In this document: piece by piece, positions 54,758 to 64,000 of the stretch
How positions within the stretch are numbered: position 1 is the stretch's first letter
How the letters are laid out: each line of letters starts with the position of its first letter
NCBI RefSeq assembly: GCF_000708595.2
Contig: NZ_JARP01000006.1
Span: 62,001 to 126,000, forward strand
Length of the DNA: 64,000 bases
Direction: 5' to 3'
Source of the DNA: Flavobacterium sp. KJJ
GTDB taxonomy: Bacteria; Bacteroidota; Bacteroidia; Flavobacteriales; Flavobacteriaceae
Notes under the pieces: generated by a model
The model's input: only the letters and a program-made list of their open reading frames with translations
Databases searched by the model: none
Told to the model about the DNA's origin: nothing
Program-made: the position numbers and the translations under genes

Positions 54758-55174
54758 TTATCTCAAACGATCTACAGATTTTACGAGATCTTCATCTTTT
54801 TTGATGGCCTTATTAGCTAACACTAATAATACGATAGCAACAATAGGAAGAAACATCCCAATACCTTTCTCTGAAACAGCGTTTACTGTTTCTCCAGATA
54901 GATTTAGTGATCGATATACAAATAATCCTAATAAAATTAAATTTAATATTATGTTCAGTCTGTTCATCACAAACTGATTTTGTCTTTTCTTGTATGAAAT
55001 AATGCTGACGATAGAAAGCATTGTACTTAAACCTAACAAAATAGTATAAAGCTGTTCCTGCATAAAGTAGAAAGGCTTTCCAGTATTTAATGTCCAAAGC
55101 GGAATAAAAAACATTAGCACCCCTGTCACTACAAAGGTAAGAATTAAATATACGGTTTGAATTCGTTGTATCAT
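54758..55174 (-). CDS. DUF4293 membrane protein
   Basis: This 138-residue protein has four membrane segments (about 5-25, 43-60, 72-90, 105-123). It begins MIQRIQTVYLIL, typical of DUF4293, and ends with a charged tail. It is divergent to rho, an arrangement common in Flavobacteriaceae. The function is unknown. Confidence 0.9.
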   Translation of the reverse strand: MIQRIQTVYLILTFVVTGVLMFFIPLWTLNTGKPFYFMQEQLYTILLGLSTMLSIVSIISYKKRQNQFVMNRLNIILNLILLGLFVYRSLNLSGETVNAVSEKGIGMFLPIVAIVLLVLANKAIKKDEDLVKSVDRLR

Positions 55175-55357
55175 GGTCTAAAATTGTTTTACAAAAATAT
55201 ATTTTCTTTTTTATAAATACTATTGTATGATTAAATTTTATTCGTATTATTGCATCATAATACCGTAAGCACTTCATACTGCGGTCAATTGAAATCATTT
55301 ATCTACCTATTCTTTTTACAGTATTTCCTTTAAAATAATTAAATTCATAGAACATTC

Positions 55358-57184
55358 ATGTTTGATATTTCTGCATTAAAAGAAATGAAGCTTTCTGAGC
55401 TTCAAGAAATAGCTAAGTTAGCTAAAACTATAAAGTTTAATGGCGTTAAAAAAGAGGCTCTAATCAGTCAGATTTTATCGCATCAAGAAGCGACTATAGA
55501 ACCGCCTGTTACTGCTGTGGCTAATGCGGAAATAGCTGACGATAAACCAAAAAGAGCCAGAATAGCTCCTGTAAAAAAAGCAGCTATTTCAAAAAATGCT
55601 CCGGTTTTAGAATTTGATAAAGTAGAGGAACAAGCTCAAGAAGAAAAAGAAGTACCAGTAGTTTCAAAACCAAATTCAAAAATTCAAGCAGCTCCAAAAG
55701 TTCAAGAAACGGCAGAAACTGCACCAATTGAGAAAAAAGGTCCGAAAATCGTAAAGTTCAATAAATCGGCTTACGAGAAAAAAGTAGCTCTTCAAAAAGA
55801 AAAAGAAGCAGTAAAAGAGGTTAGTACTGAAGAAGCTGCAGAAGAGGCAGAAACGGCACCGCCGGCTCCAACAGCTGAAAAAATAGAACAGCCTGCCCCA
55901 GTTAAAAAGCCTAATCCAAATCAGAATAAGAATCCAAACCAAAACCCGAATCAGAATCCAAATCAAAATGGAAATGGGAATGTAAACGGAAACGGAAATG
56001 GAAGCAATGGCAATCAAAACCCAAATCATAAAAATAAAAAGAATAATTTCAGAGATTCAGATTTTGAATTTGACGGAATTATCGAAAGTGAAGGCGTTCT
56101 TGAAATGATGCCCGACGGTTACGGATTTTTACGTTCATCAGATTATAATTATTTAGCCTCTCCAGATGATATTTATTTATCAACTTCACAAATAAGATTA
56201 TTCGGTCTTAAAACCGGAGATACTGTAAAAGGAGTAGTTCGTCCTCCCAAAGAAGGCGAGAAATTTTTTCCGTTAGTTCGTGTACTTAAAATTAATGGTC
56301 ACGATCCTCAAGTAGTTCGCGACAGGGTTTCTTTTGAACACTTAACACCAGTTTTCCCTTCAGAAAAATTTAAATTAGCCGAAAAAGGCAGTTCAGTTTC
56401 AACTCGTATTATCGATTTATTTTCTCCAATAGGAAAAGGACAGCGCGGTATGATTGTCGCACAGCCTAAAACAGGTAAAACAATGTTGTTAAAAGACATT
56501 GCAAATGCGATTGCAGCAAATCACCCCGAAGTTTATCTTATTGTTCTTTTGATTGACGAGCGTCCTGAGGAGGTTACAGATATGCAAAGAAGTGTAAGAG
56601 GAGAAGTTATTGCTTCTACATTTGATAGAGAACCGCAAGAACACGTAAAAATTGCCAACATTGTTTTAGAAAAAGCAAAACGTTTGGTAGAATGCGGGCA
56701 CGATGTAGTAATTCTTTTAGATTCAATTACACGTTTGGCAAGAGCTTACAATACAGTTCAGCCAGCTTCTGGAAAAGTATTAAGTGGAGGTGTTGATGCG
56801 AATGCATTGCAAAAACCAAAACGCTTTTTTGGAGCAGCAAGAAATGTAGAAAACGGAGGATCTTTAAGTATCATCGCAACTGCATTGACTGAAACAGGTT
56901 CTAAAATGGATGAGGTTATTTTTGAAGAATTTAAAGGAACCGGTAATATGGAACTTCAATTGGATCGTAAAATCGCTAATAAGCGTATTTTCCCTGCAAT
57001 CGATCTTACTTCTTCAAGCACGCGTCGTGATGACTTACTATTAGACGAAAAAACGTTACAAAGGATGTGGATTATGCGTAAATATTTATCAGACATGAAT
57101 CCAGTAGAATCTATGGATTTTGTAAACGAACGTTTCAAGAAAACAAGAAATAATGAAGAGTTTTTGATTTCTATGAATGACTAA
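55358..57184 (+). CDS. rho: Transcription termination factor Rho
   Basis: This hexameric RNA helicase stops untranslated transcripts. The N-terminal SAP-like part ([20 protein letters not shown]) is followed by a long low-complexity insert (about 50-235) with a run of NPNQN and GNGN repeats near 188-220. The cold-shock RNA-binding domain is at about 245-325 and the ATPase at about 340-580. Walker A is [11 protein letters not shown] (about 367-377), Walker [12 protein letters not shown], and the Q/R loops follow. The insert is typical of Bacteroidota. At 608 residues it is larger than E. coli Rho (419). Confidence 0.97.
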   Translation: MFDISALKEMKLSELQEIAKLAKTIKFNGVKKEALISQILSHQEATIEPPVTAVANAEIADDKPKRARIAPVKKAAISKNAPVLEFDKVEEQAQEEKEVPVVSKPNSKIQAAPKVQETAETAPIEKKGPKIVKFNKSAYEKKVALQKEKEAVKEVSTEEAAEEAETAPPAPTAEKIEQPAPVKKPNPNQNKNPNQNPNQNPNQNGNGNVNGNGNGSNGNQNPNHKNKKNNFRDSDFEFDGIIESEGVLEMMPDGYGFLRSSDYNYLASPDDIYLSTSQIRLFGLKTGDTVKGVVRPPKEGEKFFPLVRVLKINGHDPQVVRDRVSFEHLTPVFPSEKFKLAEKGSSVSTRIIDLFSPIGKGQRGMIVAQPKTGKTMLLKDIANAIAANHPEVYLIVLLIDERPEEVTDMQRSVRGEVIASTFDREPQEHVKIANIVLEKAKRLVECGHDVVILLDSITRLARAYNTVQPASGKVLSGGVDANALQKPKRFFGAARNVENGGSLSIIATALTETGSKMDEVIFEEFKGTGNMELQLDRKIANKRIFPAIDLTSSSTRRDDLLLDEKTLQRMWIMRKYLSDMNPVESMDFVNERFKKTRNNEEFLISMND

Positions 57185-57186
57185 AA

Positions 57187-57362
57187 GCAAGGTACAAAGG
57201 CTCAAAGTTGCAGAGGGTTTCTTTTAGGAATCTATCAATATATAAAAAAAGGGATGAGTTTTAAAACTCATCCCTTTTTGCTTTTTATCAGAAACTTAGT
57301 TACTGAGAGCTTTATGTTTTTTTAAAACCTCTAAACCTCTGCAACTTTGAGCCTTTGTACTT
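57187..57362. repeat. Nested inverted repeat after rho
   Basis: Outer arms: GTACAAAGGCTCAAAGTTGC(AGAGG) at about 57191-57215 and its perfect 25-base complement at about 57336-57360. They enclose the terminator at 57246-57279. The block sits between rho and the convergent M28 peptidase gene. Confidence 0.85.
57246..57279 (+). terminator. Bidirectional terminator between rho and the M28 peptidase gene
   Basis: A perfect 34-bp palindrome, AAAAAGGGATGAGTTTT and its complement, with Ts on each strand. Confidence 0.85.
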
Positions 57363-58385
57363 CTATTTAATCGTTTTATCAACTACTGGTCTAGCATCTC
57401 TATTTGCTAATTCCCAAGCGATAACAAAAGCTAACTGCGCTCTTTTTGTTAAAGCATCGTATTCAATTTTTTGAGGTTCATCACCTTTTCCGTGATAATC
57501 TTCGTGAACTCCATTAAAAAGGAAAACAGCAGGAATTCCGTGTTTTGCAAAGTTATAATGATCAGAACGCTCGTAAAAATGGTTTGGATCTTTAGGATCA
57601 TTAAATTTAAAATCTAAATCTAATTTGGTGTATTTTTCGTTTTGGGCCACTGTAATGTTATGTAAATCAGTTGATAAACGGTCAGCTCCAATTACATAAA
57701 CATAATTATTAGTATTAGCATGTTCTACGTCGCGACGGCCAATCATATCAATATTGATGTCAGTAATCGTATTAGCGATAGGGAATAACGGATTTTCAGA
57801 ATAGTATCTTGATCCGTGCAAACCATGCTCTTCTCCAGTTACGTGAAGGAATAAAATGGAACGTTTTGGTCCGTGTCCTTCTTTTTTGGCTTTTGCGAAT
57901 GCTTTTGCAATTTCCATAACAGCTACAGTTCCCGAACCATCGTCATCAGCTCCATTATACACTTCTCCGTTTTTAATTCCAACGTGATCATAATGTGCTG
58001 AAATTACTAAAACTTCATCTGGTTTCTCAGACCCTTCAATAAATGCCCAGATGTTTTCAGAATCTGGTAAATTTTCATTGCGTCTTGCATTCAAAAAAGC
58101 TGCAGGAATATGCTGGTAGTAATCTGTTGCTCCTTTAGGAAAAGAAATTTTATTTTTTTTATATTGCTCAATCATGTAAAGACCCGCTTTTTTTTGTCCT
58201 TTCGAACCTGTATCACGGCCTTCCATTTCATCAGAAGCAACAACGTATAACATTGTTTTTAAGTCATTAGATGTAATAGCGTTCATGTATTTAGTTGGGT
58301 CTGAATTGTCTTTAGAGACAACCGACTGTGCATTTTTACATGAAAATGCGGTGGCAATTAATAGTAGAATTACAATTTTTTTCAT
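57363..58385 (-). CDS. M28-family zinc aminopeptidase lipoprotein
   Basis: I start it at ATG 58385 (MKKIVILLLIATAFSC), which gives a lipobox with Cys16. Zinc residues: SAHYDHVG (His), GADDDGSG (bridging Asp), TGEEHG (catalytic Glu plus ligand Glu), INIDMIG (Asp) and ERSDHYNFAKHGIP (His). At 340 residues it is the usual length. It would trim amino acids from peptides at the envelope. It starts seven bases after the DUF3667 stop. Confidence 0.92.
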   Translation of the reverse strand: MKKIVILLLIATAFSCKNAQSVVSKDNSDPTKYMNAITSNDLKTMLYVVASDEMEGRDTGSKGQKKAGLYMIEQYKKNKISFPKGATDYYQHIPAAFLNARRNENLPDSENIWAFIEGSEKPDEVLVISAHYDHVGIKNGEVYNGADDDGSGTVAVMEIAKAFAKAKKEGHGPKRSILFLHVTGEEHGLHGSRYYSENPLFPIANTITDINIDMIGRRDVEHANTNNYVYVIGADRLSTDLHNITVAQNEKYTKLDLDFKFNDPKDPNHFYERSDHYNFAKHGIPAVFLFNGVHEDYHGKGDEPQKIEYDALTKRAQLAFVIAWELANRDARPVVDKTIK

Positions 58386-58392
58386 TTGTTGT

Positions 58393-59385
58393 TTAGTGTA
58401 AATTAAGGAATATGTATAATACATAGAAAATAAGTAAAAGTAGAATAAAAAAGGAGTTTATAAAGAATAAGATCACGCTTTTAACAAATGAAACAAATCT
58501 GCTTTCTCCATAAAAACGGTGATGTGCCGGATAAAAGTAGTAACACATCCAGATTATTCCAACAAAATTTATGATATCAGCTACAAATGCAATTGGGCTG
58601 ATTGCTCCAATTGTTTTGTTTACAATAAATAATATAAGAAATATTAAGAGCAAAAATGAAAAATAATGCAGTGTAAAGATACCGTGATCAAAATAATACC
58701 ACTTCTTTTTATTGTGGAAAATCCATAAAAAGAAGGCGAAAAACGGCATTATAATGAAGAGTATTTTTGGAATATTATGTATAAAGGATTCAATAAATTT
58801 TTCAATGATTTCGGCTTTTGTGTTGTTCTCCGTCACGTGTACAGCCTTTTCGTAGATCCAATATTCAAAATCGGTAAATTTTTCTTTTGGTTTTCCGTAT
58901 TTCTGAATCGAATCAATCTCTTTCATTGAATCCAGTTTAAAATAGGACTTGTCAATTGTTTTTGACTGTAAATATGACTTTTCATTCCATTTTTTATGTT
59001 CTTTTGTGTTTGCTTTCTCAAAATTAGACGTAATTTCCTTTTCACTTTTTGTAAGGTTTTCAGTTACATGGCTTGGAAACATAGCAATTAAAAGAAAAGT
59101 AATAAAACTGATAAAAATATAAAGTCGCACTGGAGCCAAATAAGACAGTCTTTTTCCAGAGAGATATTCTTTGGTTAATGTCGAAGGTTTAAAAAGTAAG
59201 TTTTTAATGGTTTTCCAAAAGGCATTTTCATAATGTGTCAAATCTTCAAAAAAATGAATGAACAAATGATGAAATGTTTTTCTGCTATCAGTATTTTCCT
59301 GTCCGCAGTTGGGGCAGAATTTTTGTTCGACAACATGCCTGCAGTTCAAACAGGTTTTGTCTTTTCTAATGGGACTATGTGACAT
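58393..59385 (-). CDS. DUF3667 membrane protein with zinc ribbon
   Basis: An N-terminal zinc ribbon CLNC (Cys12, Cys15) and CPNC (Cys24, Cys27) is followed by a conserved cytosolic part (TFHHLFIHFFEDLTHYENAFWKTI and KPSTLTKEYLSGKRLSYLAPVRLYIFISF). There are about five membrane helices (around 105-120, 212-232, 240-258, 263-285, 305-325). DUF3667 is widespread in Bacteroidota and its function is unknown. It is upstream of the M28 peptidase gene in the same unit. Confidence 0.93.
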   Translation of the reverse strand: MSHSPIRKDKTCLNCRHVVEQKFCPNCGQENTDSRKTFHHLFIHFFEDLTHYENAFWKTIKNLLFKPSTLTKEYLSGKRLSYLAPVRLYIFISFITFLLIAMFPSHVTENLTKSEKEITSNFEKANTKEHKKWNEKSYLQSKTIDKSYFKLDSMKEIDSIQKYGKPKEKFTDFEYWIYEKAVHVTENNTKAEIIEKFIESFIHNIPKILFIIMPFFAFFLWIFHNKKKWYYFDHGIFTLHYFSFLLLIFLILFIVNKTIGAISPIAFVADIINFVGIIWMCYYFYPAHHRFYGESRFVSFVKSVILFFINSFFILLLLIFYVLYIFLNLH

Positions 59386-59419
59386 TGGTTAATTCGTTGA
59401 TTTTGATTTGGTTTAGTAT

Positions 59420-59535
59420 GGTTTTTTTATGCCCGCAGTTGAAACGGATTTAAACGGATTTACGCTGGTATCTTATCACTGCAGATTTTTTTTGTTGATT
59501 ATGAGTAAAATCTGTGCAAACCAGTTTAAATACGA
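59420..59535. repeat. GAAACGGATTTAAACGG word cluster
   Basis: GTTGAAACGGATTTAAACGG, CACTGCAGATTTT and, opposed, AAAATCTGTGCAAACCAGTT and TTAAATACG form an imperfect inverted block between the DUF3667 and dienelactone hydrolase genes. Confidence 0.6.
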
Positions 59536-59559
59536 TTAATAAGTCTTCTATCAGCAAAA

Positions 59560-60333
59560 TTATTTTTTCAAAACTTCATTCAAGAAAAGCTGTAAATGTT
59601 CGAATGATCTTTTCGCAGCTACTGGATTATAAGCTGCGCCTTTAGAATTATCGCTTCCTGCTTCTGGATTTGTAAAAGAGTGAACAGAATCTGCATAATA
59701 GATCATTTGCCAATCGGCTTTAGAATCGCGCATTTCTTGTTGAAAAGCAGCAACTTCTTCTTTAGAAACATAAGGATCATCAGCTCCGTGGCAAATTAAA
59801 ACTTTAGCAGTAATTGGCGTTGCTGGTCGTGAAGCATCTTTGCCTAAACCGCCGTGAAATGATGCAACTCCTTTTACGTTCAAATGTCCGCGTGCCGCTT
59901 CAAGAACTCCCGTTCCTCCAAAGCAATAACCAATAACAACAATATTATCTGCATTTGCTCCAGATTTGATTAATTCCTGTAATGCAGCGTCGATTCTTTT
60001 TTGATACGCTTCAAAATTAGTTTTATAGAAACCAGCCTGTTTTCCTGCTTCAGCAGTGTTTTTTGGATAATTTCCTTCTCCATAAATATCAGCTATAAAG
60101 ACATGATAGCCTAATTTCGATAAATTCTCTGCAATTCCTTTAGAGGCGTTGTCAATTCCGAGCCACGCAGGCAAAAGTAAAATACCAGGGTTTTGACTGC
60201 TTTTTTTAGCAGCTTTTATAGACAAACCGTTCAATACCTGACTTCCGTCGGCATATTTTACGGGTTTTAGTTGTGCATTTATAATGTTAGAAAACAGTAT
60301 AGTAGCAAAAATAAGTAGGGCCGAATTTTTCAT
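59560..60333 (-). CDS. Secreted dienelactone hydrolase-family protein
   Basis: A signal peptide (MKNSALLIFATILFSNIINA, 1-20) precedes an alpha/beta-hydrolase of the DLH group. The catalytic triad is Cys137 in GYCFGG, Asp186 in HGADDPYV and His218 in YADSVHSF. DLH enzymes hydrolyse dienelactones or other esters; members exported in Bacteroidota are uncharacterised. At 257 residues it is the usual length. Confidence 0.92.
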   Translation of the reverse strand: MKNSALLIFATILFSNIINAQLKPVKYADGSQVLNGLSIKAAKKSSQNPGILLLPAWLGIDNASKGIAENLSKLGYHVFIADIYGEGNYPKNTAEAGKQAGFYKTNFEAYQKRIDAALQELIKSGANADNIVVIGYCFGGTGVLEAARGHLNVKGVASFHGGLGKDASRPATPITAKVLICHGADDPYVSKEEVAAFQQEMRDSKADWQMIYYADSVHSFTNPEAGSDNSKGAAYNPVAAKRSFEHLQLFLNEVLKK

Positions 60334-60378
60334 AGTGGTACAATTTTAAACAAATATCAGAAATATTATGTTACAAAA

Positions 60379-60408
60379 AAACCTCGAAAGACAATTCTTC
60401 CGAGGTTT
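60379..60408 (-). terminator. Terminator of the penicillin acylase gene
   Basis: AAACCTCG at 60379-60386 pairs with CGAGGTTT at 60401-60408 and continues into a T run on the minus strand. It lies 27 bases past the acylase stop. Confidence 0.75.
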
Positions 60409-60434
60409 ATTTAAAGTGATTTTTCTGGCTAAAA

Positions 60435-62636
60435 TTATTCGCCGGGATGATATGTTTTTTCGGCATGTTTTTCTACATCTTCCTTATAGAATAAAACGTC
60501 TTTAAATTTACCTTTTTGGTACATTTCTGCTTGATCTGTAAAATGTTTTGAGTTTATATCGCCGCTGTTTCCGCCAGCCAATAATGATTTTGCTTTTATT
60601 TTAGGGCCAAATTCAACGGCGCAGATAAAACTGTTTCCGTTATAGCCGTAACGTTTTTTTGAATCATTTTGGTAACTGCTTTTAAAAGAGGGCAGACTTC
60701 CCCAAGATCCTGGACCAAAACCAATTGGCAAGCTTGGCCTAGCATCGTCATATTTTAAATCTATATCACCGCTTGAACGCTGAAAACGGTTGATTTCGCC
60801 CCAGGCAACTTGCCAAGTTCCCCATTTCGATTTTAAGTCTTTCATAACTGCCTGCAATTGCGTAATAAGCTGACTTACTGTAGCATTTTTAGCAAAATTT
60901 TTAGTATTTTCAACCTGATCTAATTCTCCTTCATCTATATAGGCTTTTAAGATAATCGGATCTAATTTATATGCCCATTCAATAGCTAATGTGGCTGCAA
61001 CTGAATTTTCTTTAGCGTAATAATCCCAATTTTTTAGAATTGAAATTGGTTCTTGTAGTTCTAAATATTCGGCAGAATCTGGTTTTATATTTTTTTCAAA
61101 AACATTAATTAAACTCGGAATCAAAATTTCAAAAATTGATAATTTCGAATCATAACCGTCTGCAATAACTTGGTCTAAAGTATATTTGTTGTCTTTGCTG
61201 AAGATTCGAACGGCATTTATTCCTCTAAAATTTTCTCCGTCTGGCGCCATATAAGGTAAATAATTTTCTTCTTTCGGACTGTTTTCTCCTGCAACACTAT
61301 ATGGAGTTGAATTGCAGTTCTGTAGCCAGCCGTTTGCCGGATTGTACAAATGAACCGTTTCATCAACTTCGTGCAAACCTTTCCATTGAGTCGAAGAAAT
61401 AGAACCGTCAACCACTTTTGACCAATTAAGGTTTTTGTCCCGGATCGGAATAAAATTGCCATGCCAATACGCGATATTTCCTTTACTGTCAGCATAAACG
61501 GTATTGTTTGAGGTGTTGGCTTTTAAATCCATTGCTTTTTTGTACTCTTCAAAATTGGTCGACTTTGTTCGCACCCAGCTTTGAATCAAACTTGCCATCG
61601 AACGGTTATTCGATTTCAGGCTAATCCATTTTCCGTCGCGTTTGGCCATGATCGGACCGTTATTTGTAGCGTAAGTTTTGAATTTTTTTGGAATTAATTT
61701 TCCGTTTTCTGTATAATTGATTGTGATTTCTTTTTCGATTACCGGCAAAAGTTTACCATCAAATTCGTAAAACAATTTATCGTTTTTATTGGTGATTTTT
61801 TCTGCGTACATATCAGCAACATCAACATTTGATGAAGTATGCATCCATCCACAATTATCATTAAAACCTTGGTAAATAAAAAATTGTCCCCAAGTTACAG
61901 CGCCATAAACATTGAGACCTTCGTTGCTTGTAATCTGAACTTCAGGTCTAAAGTAAAAAGTCGTGTGCGGATTAATATATAAAATTGCATTTCCGTCAGC
62001 TGTTTTTGATGGAGCAAAGGCAAATCCGTTTGAGCCGGTCTGCACATATTTTTCCCTTTCAACATAGGCAACTTTATCAGTGTTACCAGAATAAAAAGCC
62101 TTCAGTTCTGCAGTAGAAAGATCAGCAGTACTTATTGCACCAATACTTCCGTCTGTCCAAAGCAGCGGAAACCACGGTTCAAAATGCGTTAAAAGTGCTG
62201 GTTTAACTTCAGGATGTTTGTATAGATAAAAGTTGATTGCATCAGCATAACTGTTTAAAAGTTTTTTGAGCCATGACGGTGCTTTTTTATAATCGGCTTT
62301 TGCTTCATCAGCGTCGATTAAAAGTTTGATTTCTAAATCATTATATAAAACAGACTGTCCTTTTATTTCTGAAATACGTCCTAGCTTTTCAATATAATTC
62401 ATTTCAATTCGCTTAAAATCGTCTTCGCATTGCGCATAAAGCAATCCAAAAACAGCATCAGCATCGGTTTTTCCGTAAATATGCGGAATGCCCCAATTGT
62501 CTCGAATTATAGTAACTTGCTGTGCTAGTTTTTCTAAGCGATTTACTTCTTTAATGTTGATTTTTTGGGCTGAAATATGAAAACTGATAAAGCAAAACAA
62601 AAAAGTTAGCTTTACTATTTTAGAATAAGTAAACAT
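60435..62636 (-). CDS. Penicillin acylase-family (S45) N-terminal nucleophile hydrolase
   Basis: A signal peptide (about 1-23) precedes a 733-residue precursor that is expected to be cut into alpha and beta chains. The beta chain would start at Ser202 in YVQTGSNGFAF. Family elements are IIRDNWGIPHIYG, VFGLLYAQCEDDFKRIE and GSWGSLPSFKS. S45 enzymes hydrolyse amide bonds, for example in penicillins or acyl-homoserine lactones. The substrate cannot be read from the sequence. It is two bases downstream of the cyanophycinase-like stop, so it is in that operon. Confidence 0.92.
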   Translation of the reverse strand: MFTYSKIVKLTFLFCFISFHISAQKINIKEVNRLEKLAQQVTIIRDNWGIPHIYGKTDADAVFGLLYAQCEDDFKRIEMNYIEKLGRISEIKGQSVLYNDLEIKLLIDADEAKADYKKAPSWLKKLLNSYADAINFYLYKHPEVKPALLTHFEPWFPLLWTDGSIGAISTADLSTAELKAFYSGNTDKVAYVEREKYVQTGSNGFAFAPSKTADGNAILYINPHTTFYFRPEVQITSNEGLNVYGAVTWGQFFIYQGFNDNCGWMHTSSNVDVADMYAEKITNKNDKLFYEFDGKLLPVIEKEITINYTENGKLIPKKFKTYATNNGPIMAKRDGKWISLKSNNRSMASLIQSWVRTKSTNFEEYKKAMDLKANTSNNTVYADSKGNIAYWHGNFIPIRDKNLNWSKVVDGSISSTQWKGLHEVDETVHLYNPANGWLQNCNSTPYSVAGENSPKEENYLPYMAPDGENFRGINAVRIFSKDNKYTLDQVIADGYDSKLSIFEILIPSLINVFEKNIKPDSAEYLELQEPISILKNWDYYAKENSVAATLAIEWAYKLDPIILKAYIDEGELDQVENTKNFAKNATVSQLITQLQAVMKDLKSKWGTWQVAWGEINRFQRSSGDIDLKYDDARPSLPIGFGPGSWGSLPSFKSSYQNDSKKRYGYNGNSFICAVEFGPKIKAKSLLAGGNSGDINSKHFTDQAEMYQKGKFKDVLFYKEDVEKHAEKTYHPGE

Positions 62637-62638
62637 GG

Positions 62639-63499
62639 TTATTTAATATTAAATTTTTGACCAGCCGTGTAAATGCTCATTTCCAGTTTTTCAATTGAAA
62701 TTAAATTGTTTTTCTTGGATTTTGAAACTCCTTTTGGATTTCGAACCACAATAACTTCGCTTTCGCCAGCCACTTCAATCTGATTATTTCGAACAATAAT
62801 TGCGGTACTCTCATCAATACCAATTCCAGTTAAATCAGGAAATTCAACCAATGCCGAAAGTAAGCGATTGTAACGGTTTCTCTTTAAAAAATGCTGATCA
62901 ATAACGGCCGTTTTCAGTAATCCTAAACCTTCAGAAGTTTCTAAATTATCGTATCGAATATTGTCAAAAGTACCTGAATATTCTTTTTGGAGTTTTTGAT
63001 TTCCAGTAATCATTTTTTCAGACATTACAGCTGCGCCCGCACTCGTTCCAGAAATCGTACTTCCGTTTTCATACGCTTTTTGTATCGCTGTTTTAACTGG
63101 AGTATTGTTTACAACCGCCATAAATCTGGTTTGATCGCCACCGCTTATAAAAATAAGTTTTGCTTTTTGAACCGAATCTGTGAGAACTTTATTTTGAGCT
63201 GTTGCGGCAGTGAAATTCAGCATCACAATTGGGTTTGATGTGAGTTTTACCATTTGAGTTTTAAAAAAGATAAACGCACTGTCTGGTTCCTCACTCGACA
63301 TGGGCAAAACCACGATATAATCTTTTTTGTTTAATTCGGCTGTAGCCAAAACTTGTTTCATTAAATCATCAGAACGATTTCCGCCGCCAATGATAAATAA
63401 TTTTCCTTTTGGATTTTGTGCCTGAAGTAAGCTGCTCACAACTAGGAGTGAGGCCATCATAATTTTTTGCAAAGAAAATGGTGAAAAAAGGTTTTTCAT
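62639..63499 (-). CDS. Exported cyanophycinase-like peptidase (S51)
   Basis: A signal peptide (cut after SLLQAQ near residue 28) precedes a 286-residue S51-type hydrolase. The nucleophile motif is GTSAGA with Ser153. FIIGGGNR near 36 and FISGGDQTR at 117-125 are family elements, and IDQHFLKRNRYNRL follows. Cyanophycinases hydrolyse beta-Asp-Arg dipeptides of cyanophycin; exported members in Bacteroidota may act on host or environmental peptides. It lies between the Lrp-type gene (35 bases) and the acylase gene (2 bases), probably one transcription unit. Confidence 0.92.
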   Translation of the reverse strand: MKNLFSPFSLQKIMMASLLVVSSLLQAQNPKGKLFIIGGGNRSDDLMKQVLATAELNKKDYIVVLPMSSEEPDSAFIFFKTQMVKLTSNPIVMLNFTAATAQNKVLTDSVQKAKLIFISGGDQTRFMAVVNNTPVKTAIQKAYENGSTISGTSAGAAVMSEKMITGNQKLQKEYSGTFDNIRYDNLETSEGLGLLKTAVIDQHFLKRNRYNRLLSALVEFPDLTGIGIDESTAIIVRNNQIEVAGESEVIVVRNPKGVSKSKKNNLISIEKLEMSIYTAGQKFNIK

Positions 63500-63534
63500 G
63501 GGTGAAGTTTGACGTAATTAAAACTGATTTCTAA

Positions 63535-63987
63535 TTATAATGTGATGTTTCTTTTAAAAGCACAGCCCAATTCAATGATAGAATCAGTTTTGGCAATTCC
63601 GGGGATGCTGTCGATTTTCTCGTAAAGAATTCTTCGCATATGTTCGTGATTTTTTGCAATAATTTTGATGTACAAAGTGAAAGAACCTGTTACATAATAA
63701 CATTCGGTAATTTCAGGAATATCTTTTAAAGCTTCGATAATACGGTCAGAATCAGAATCTTTATTCAATGTAATGCCGGTAAAAGAAGCCCAATCGTACC
63801 CAATATTTTTTTCCTGAATAATGGGCTTAATACCTGCGATTACGCCTTGTTCGATCATTCTATTAATACGCTGGTGCACCATCGTATTTGATATTTTCAA
63901 ATTGGCAGCAATTGCAGAAAAAGCCATTCTTCCGTCTTTTTCCAATTCCTTAATTATATTAATATCAAATTCGTCTAATATTTCCAT
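63535..63987 (-). CDS. Lrp/AsnC-family transcriptional regulator
   Basis: This 150-residue protein has an N-terminal winged helix (FDINIIKELEKDGRMAFSAIAANLKISNTMVHQRINRM, about 7-45) and a C-terminal RAM ligand-binding domain (residues 65-148). Lrp/AsnC proteins sense amino acids and control catabolic genes. It is first in a probable unit with the cyanophycinase and acylase genes. This suggests amino acid-responsive control of peptide use. The start is 13 bases from the window end. Confidence 0.95.
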   Translation of the reverse strand: MEILDEFDINIIKELEKDGRMAFSAIAANLKISNTMVHQRINRMIEQGVIAGIKPIIQEKNIGYDWASFTGITLNKDSDSDRIIEALKDIPEITECYYVTGSFTLYIKIIAKNHEHMRRILYEKIDSIPGIAKTDSIIELGCAFKRNITL

Positions 63988-64000
63988 TCCTTTATATTGA

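Noticed and set aside
55676..56029. Opposite-strand ORF over the rho low-complexity region
   Set aside because: It reads as hydrophobic filler from the NPNQN/GNGN repeat; no family and no start context.

Overview
The window looks like chromosomal DNA of a Flavobacteriaceae member, most likely Flavobacterium or a close relative. Supporting signs are low GC content, A-rich leaders instead of Shine-Dalgarno sites, TAnnTTTG-type -7 promoter boxes, a nuclease with a type IX secretion sorting tail, bacillithiol (BshB1) and menaquinone genes, large-type PurL, a rho gene with an Asn/Gly-rich insert divergent from a DUF4293 gene, and families such as DUF3667 and DUF4919. This is inferred from gene content; no database search was run. 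No insertion sequence, prophage, rRNA or CRISPR array was seen.

Layout. 1-7.4 kb: purL (its end lies outside the window), a secreted endonuclease and a surface lipoprotein. 7.7-10.4 kb: menI-like thioesterase, isochorismate synthase, bshB1 and tRNA-His. 10.4-24.8 kb: zinc metallopeptidase, a large hybrid histidine kinase, aldehyde dehydrogenase, RluA-type synthase, a four-helix-bundle gene inside an inverted repeat, panB, an SH3 protein, serine dehydratase and a Kef-type antiporter. 24.8-43.9 kb: an accessory zone of small single-domain genes (SMI1, VOC, 2H phosphoesterase, three DUF1801, SRPBCC, LOG, GNAT, DinB, AraC, NmrA, CPBP and others) and an M14 peptidase, separated by many hairpin and word-type repeats. 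44-50 kb: lpdA, an HNH/NUMOD-like gene, a secreted ubiquitin gene, an ABC exporter and truA. 50.3-57.2 kb: an SPFH/flotillin protein, a phosphoesterase, a NarL-type regulator with its kinase, DUF4293 and rho. 57.3-64 kb: an M28 peptidase, DUF3667, dienelactone hydrolase, and a likely Lrp - cyanophycinase - penicillin-acylase transcription unit.

The standout is a 96-residue gene at 46768-47058. It encodes a signal peptide followed by exactly 76 residues of ubiquitin, about 87% identical to human ubiquitin over residues 1-71 by my own count. All seven lysines and the Ile44 patch are kept. The conjugating LRLRGG tail is replaced, and four cysteines have been added at positions that could form two disulfides. 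It has a good Flavobacterium promoter and a terminator of its own, and no E1, E2, E3 or deubiquitinase gene is nearby. An exported, non-conjugatable ubiquitin recalls the antagonistic BfUbb of Bacteroides fragilis, but its sequence is closer to the eukaryotic protein.

Other points of interest are an intergenic repeat family with conserved ends and loop but a covarying stem, inverted repeats around the four-helix-bundle gene and around the SPFH gene, an SPFH protein with vault-like N-terminal repeats, a small membrane protein carrying a cytochrome oxidase subunit I signature, and a stand-alone 70-residue ArsR C-terminal-like protein.
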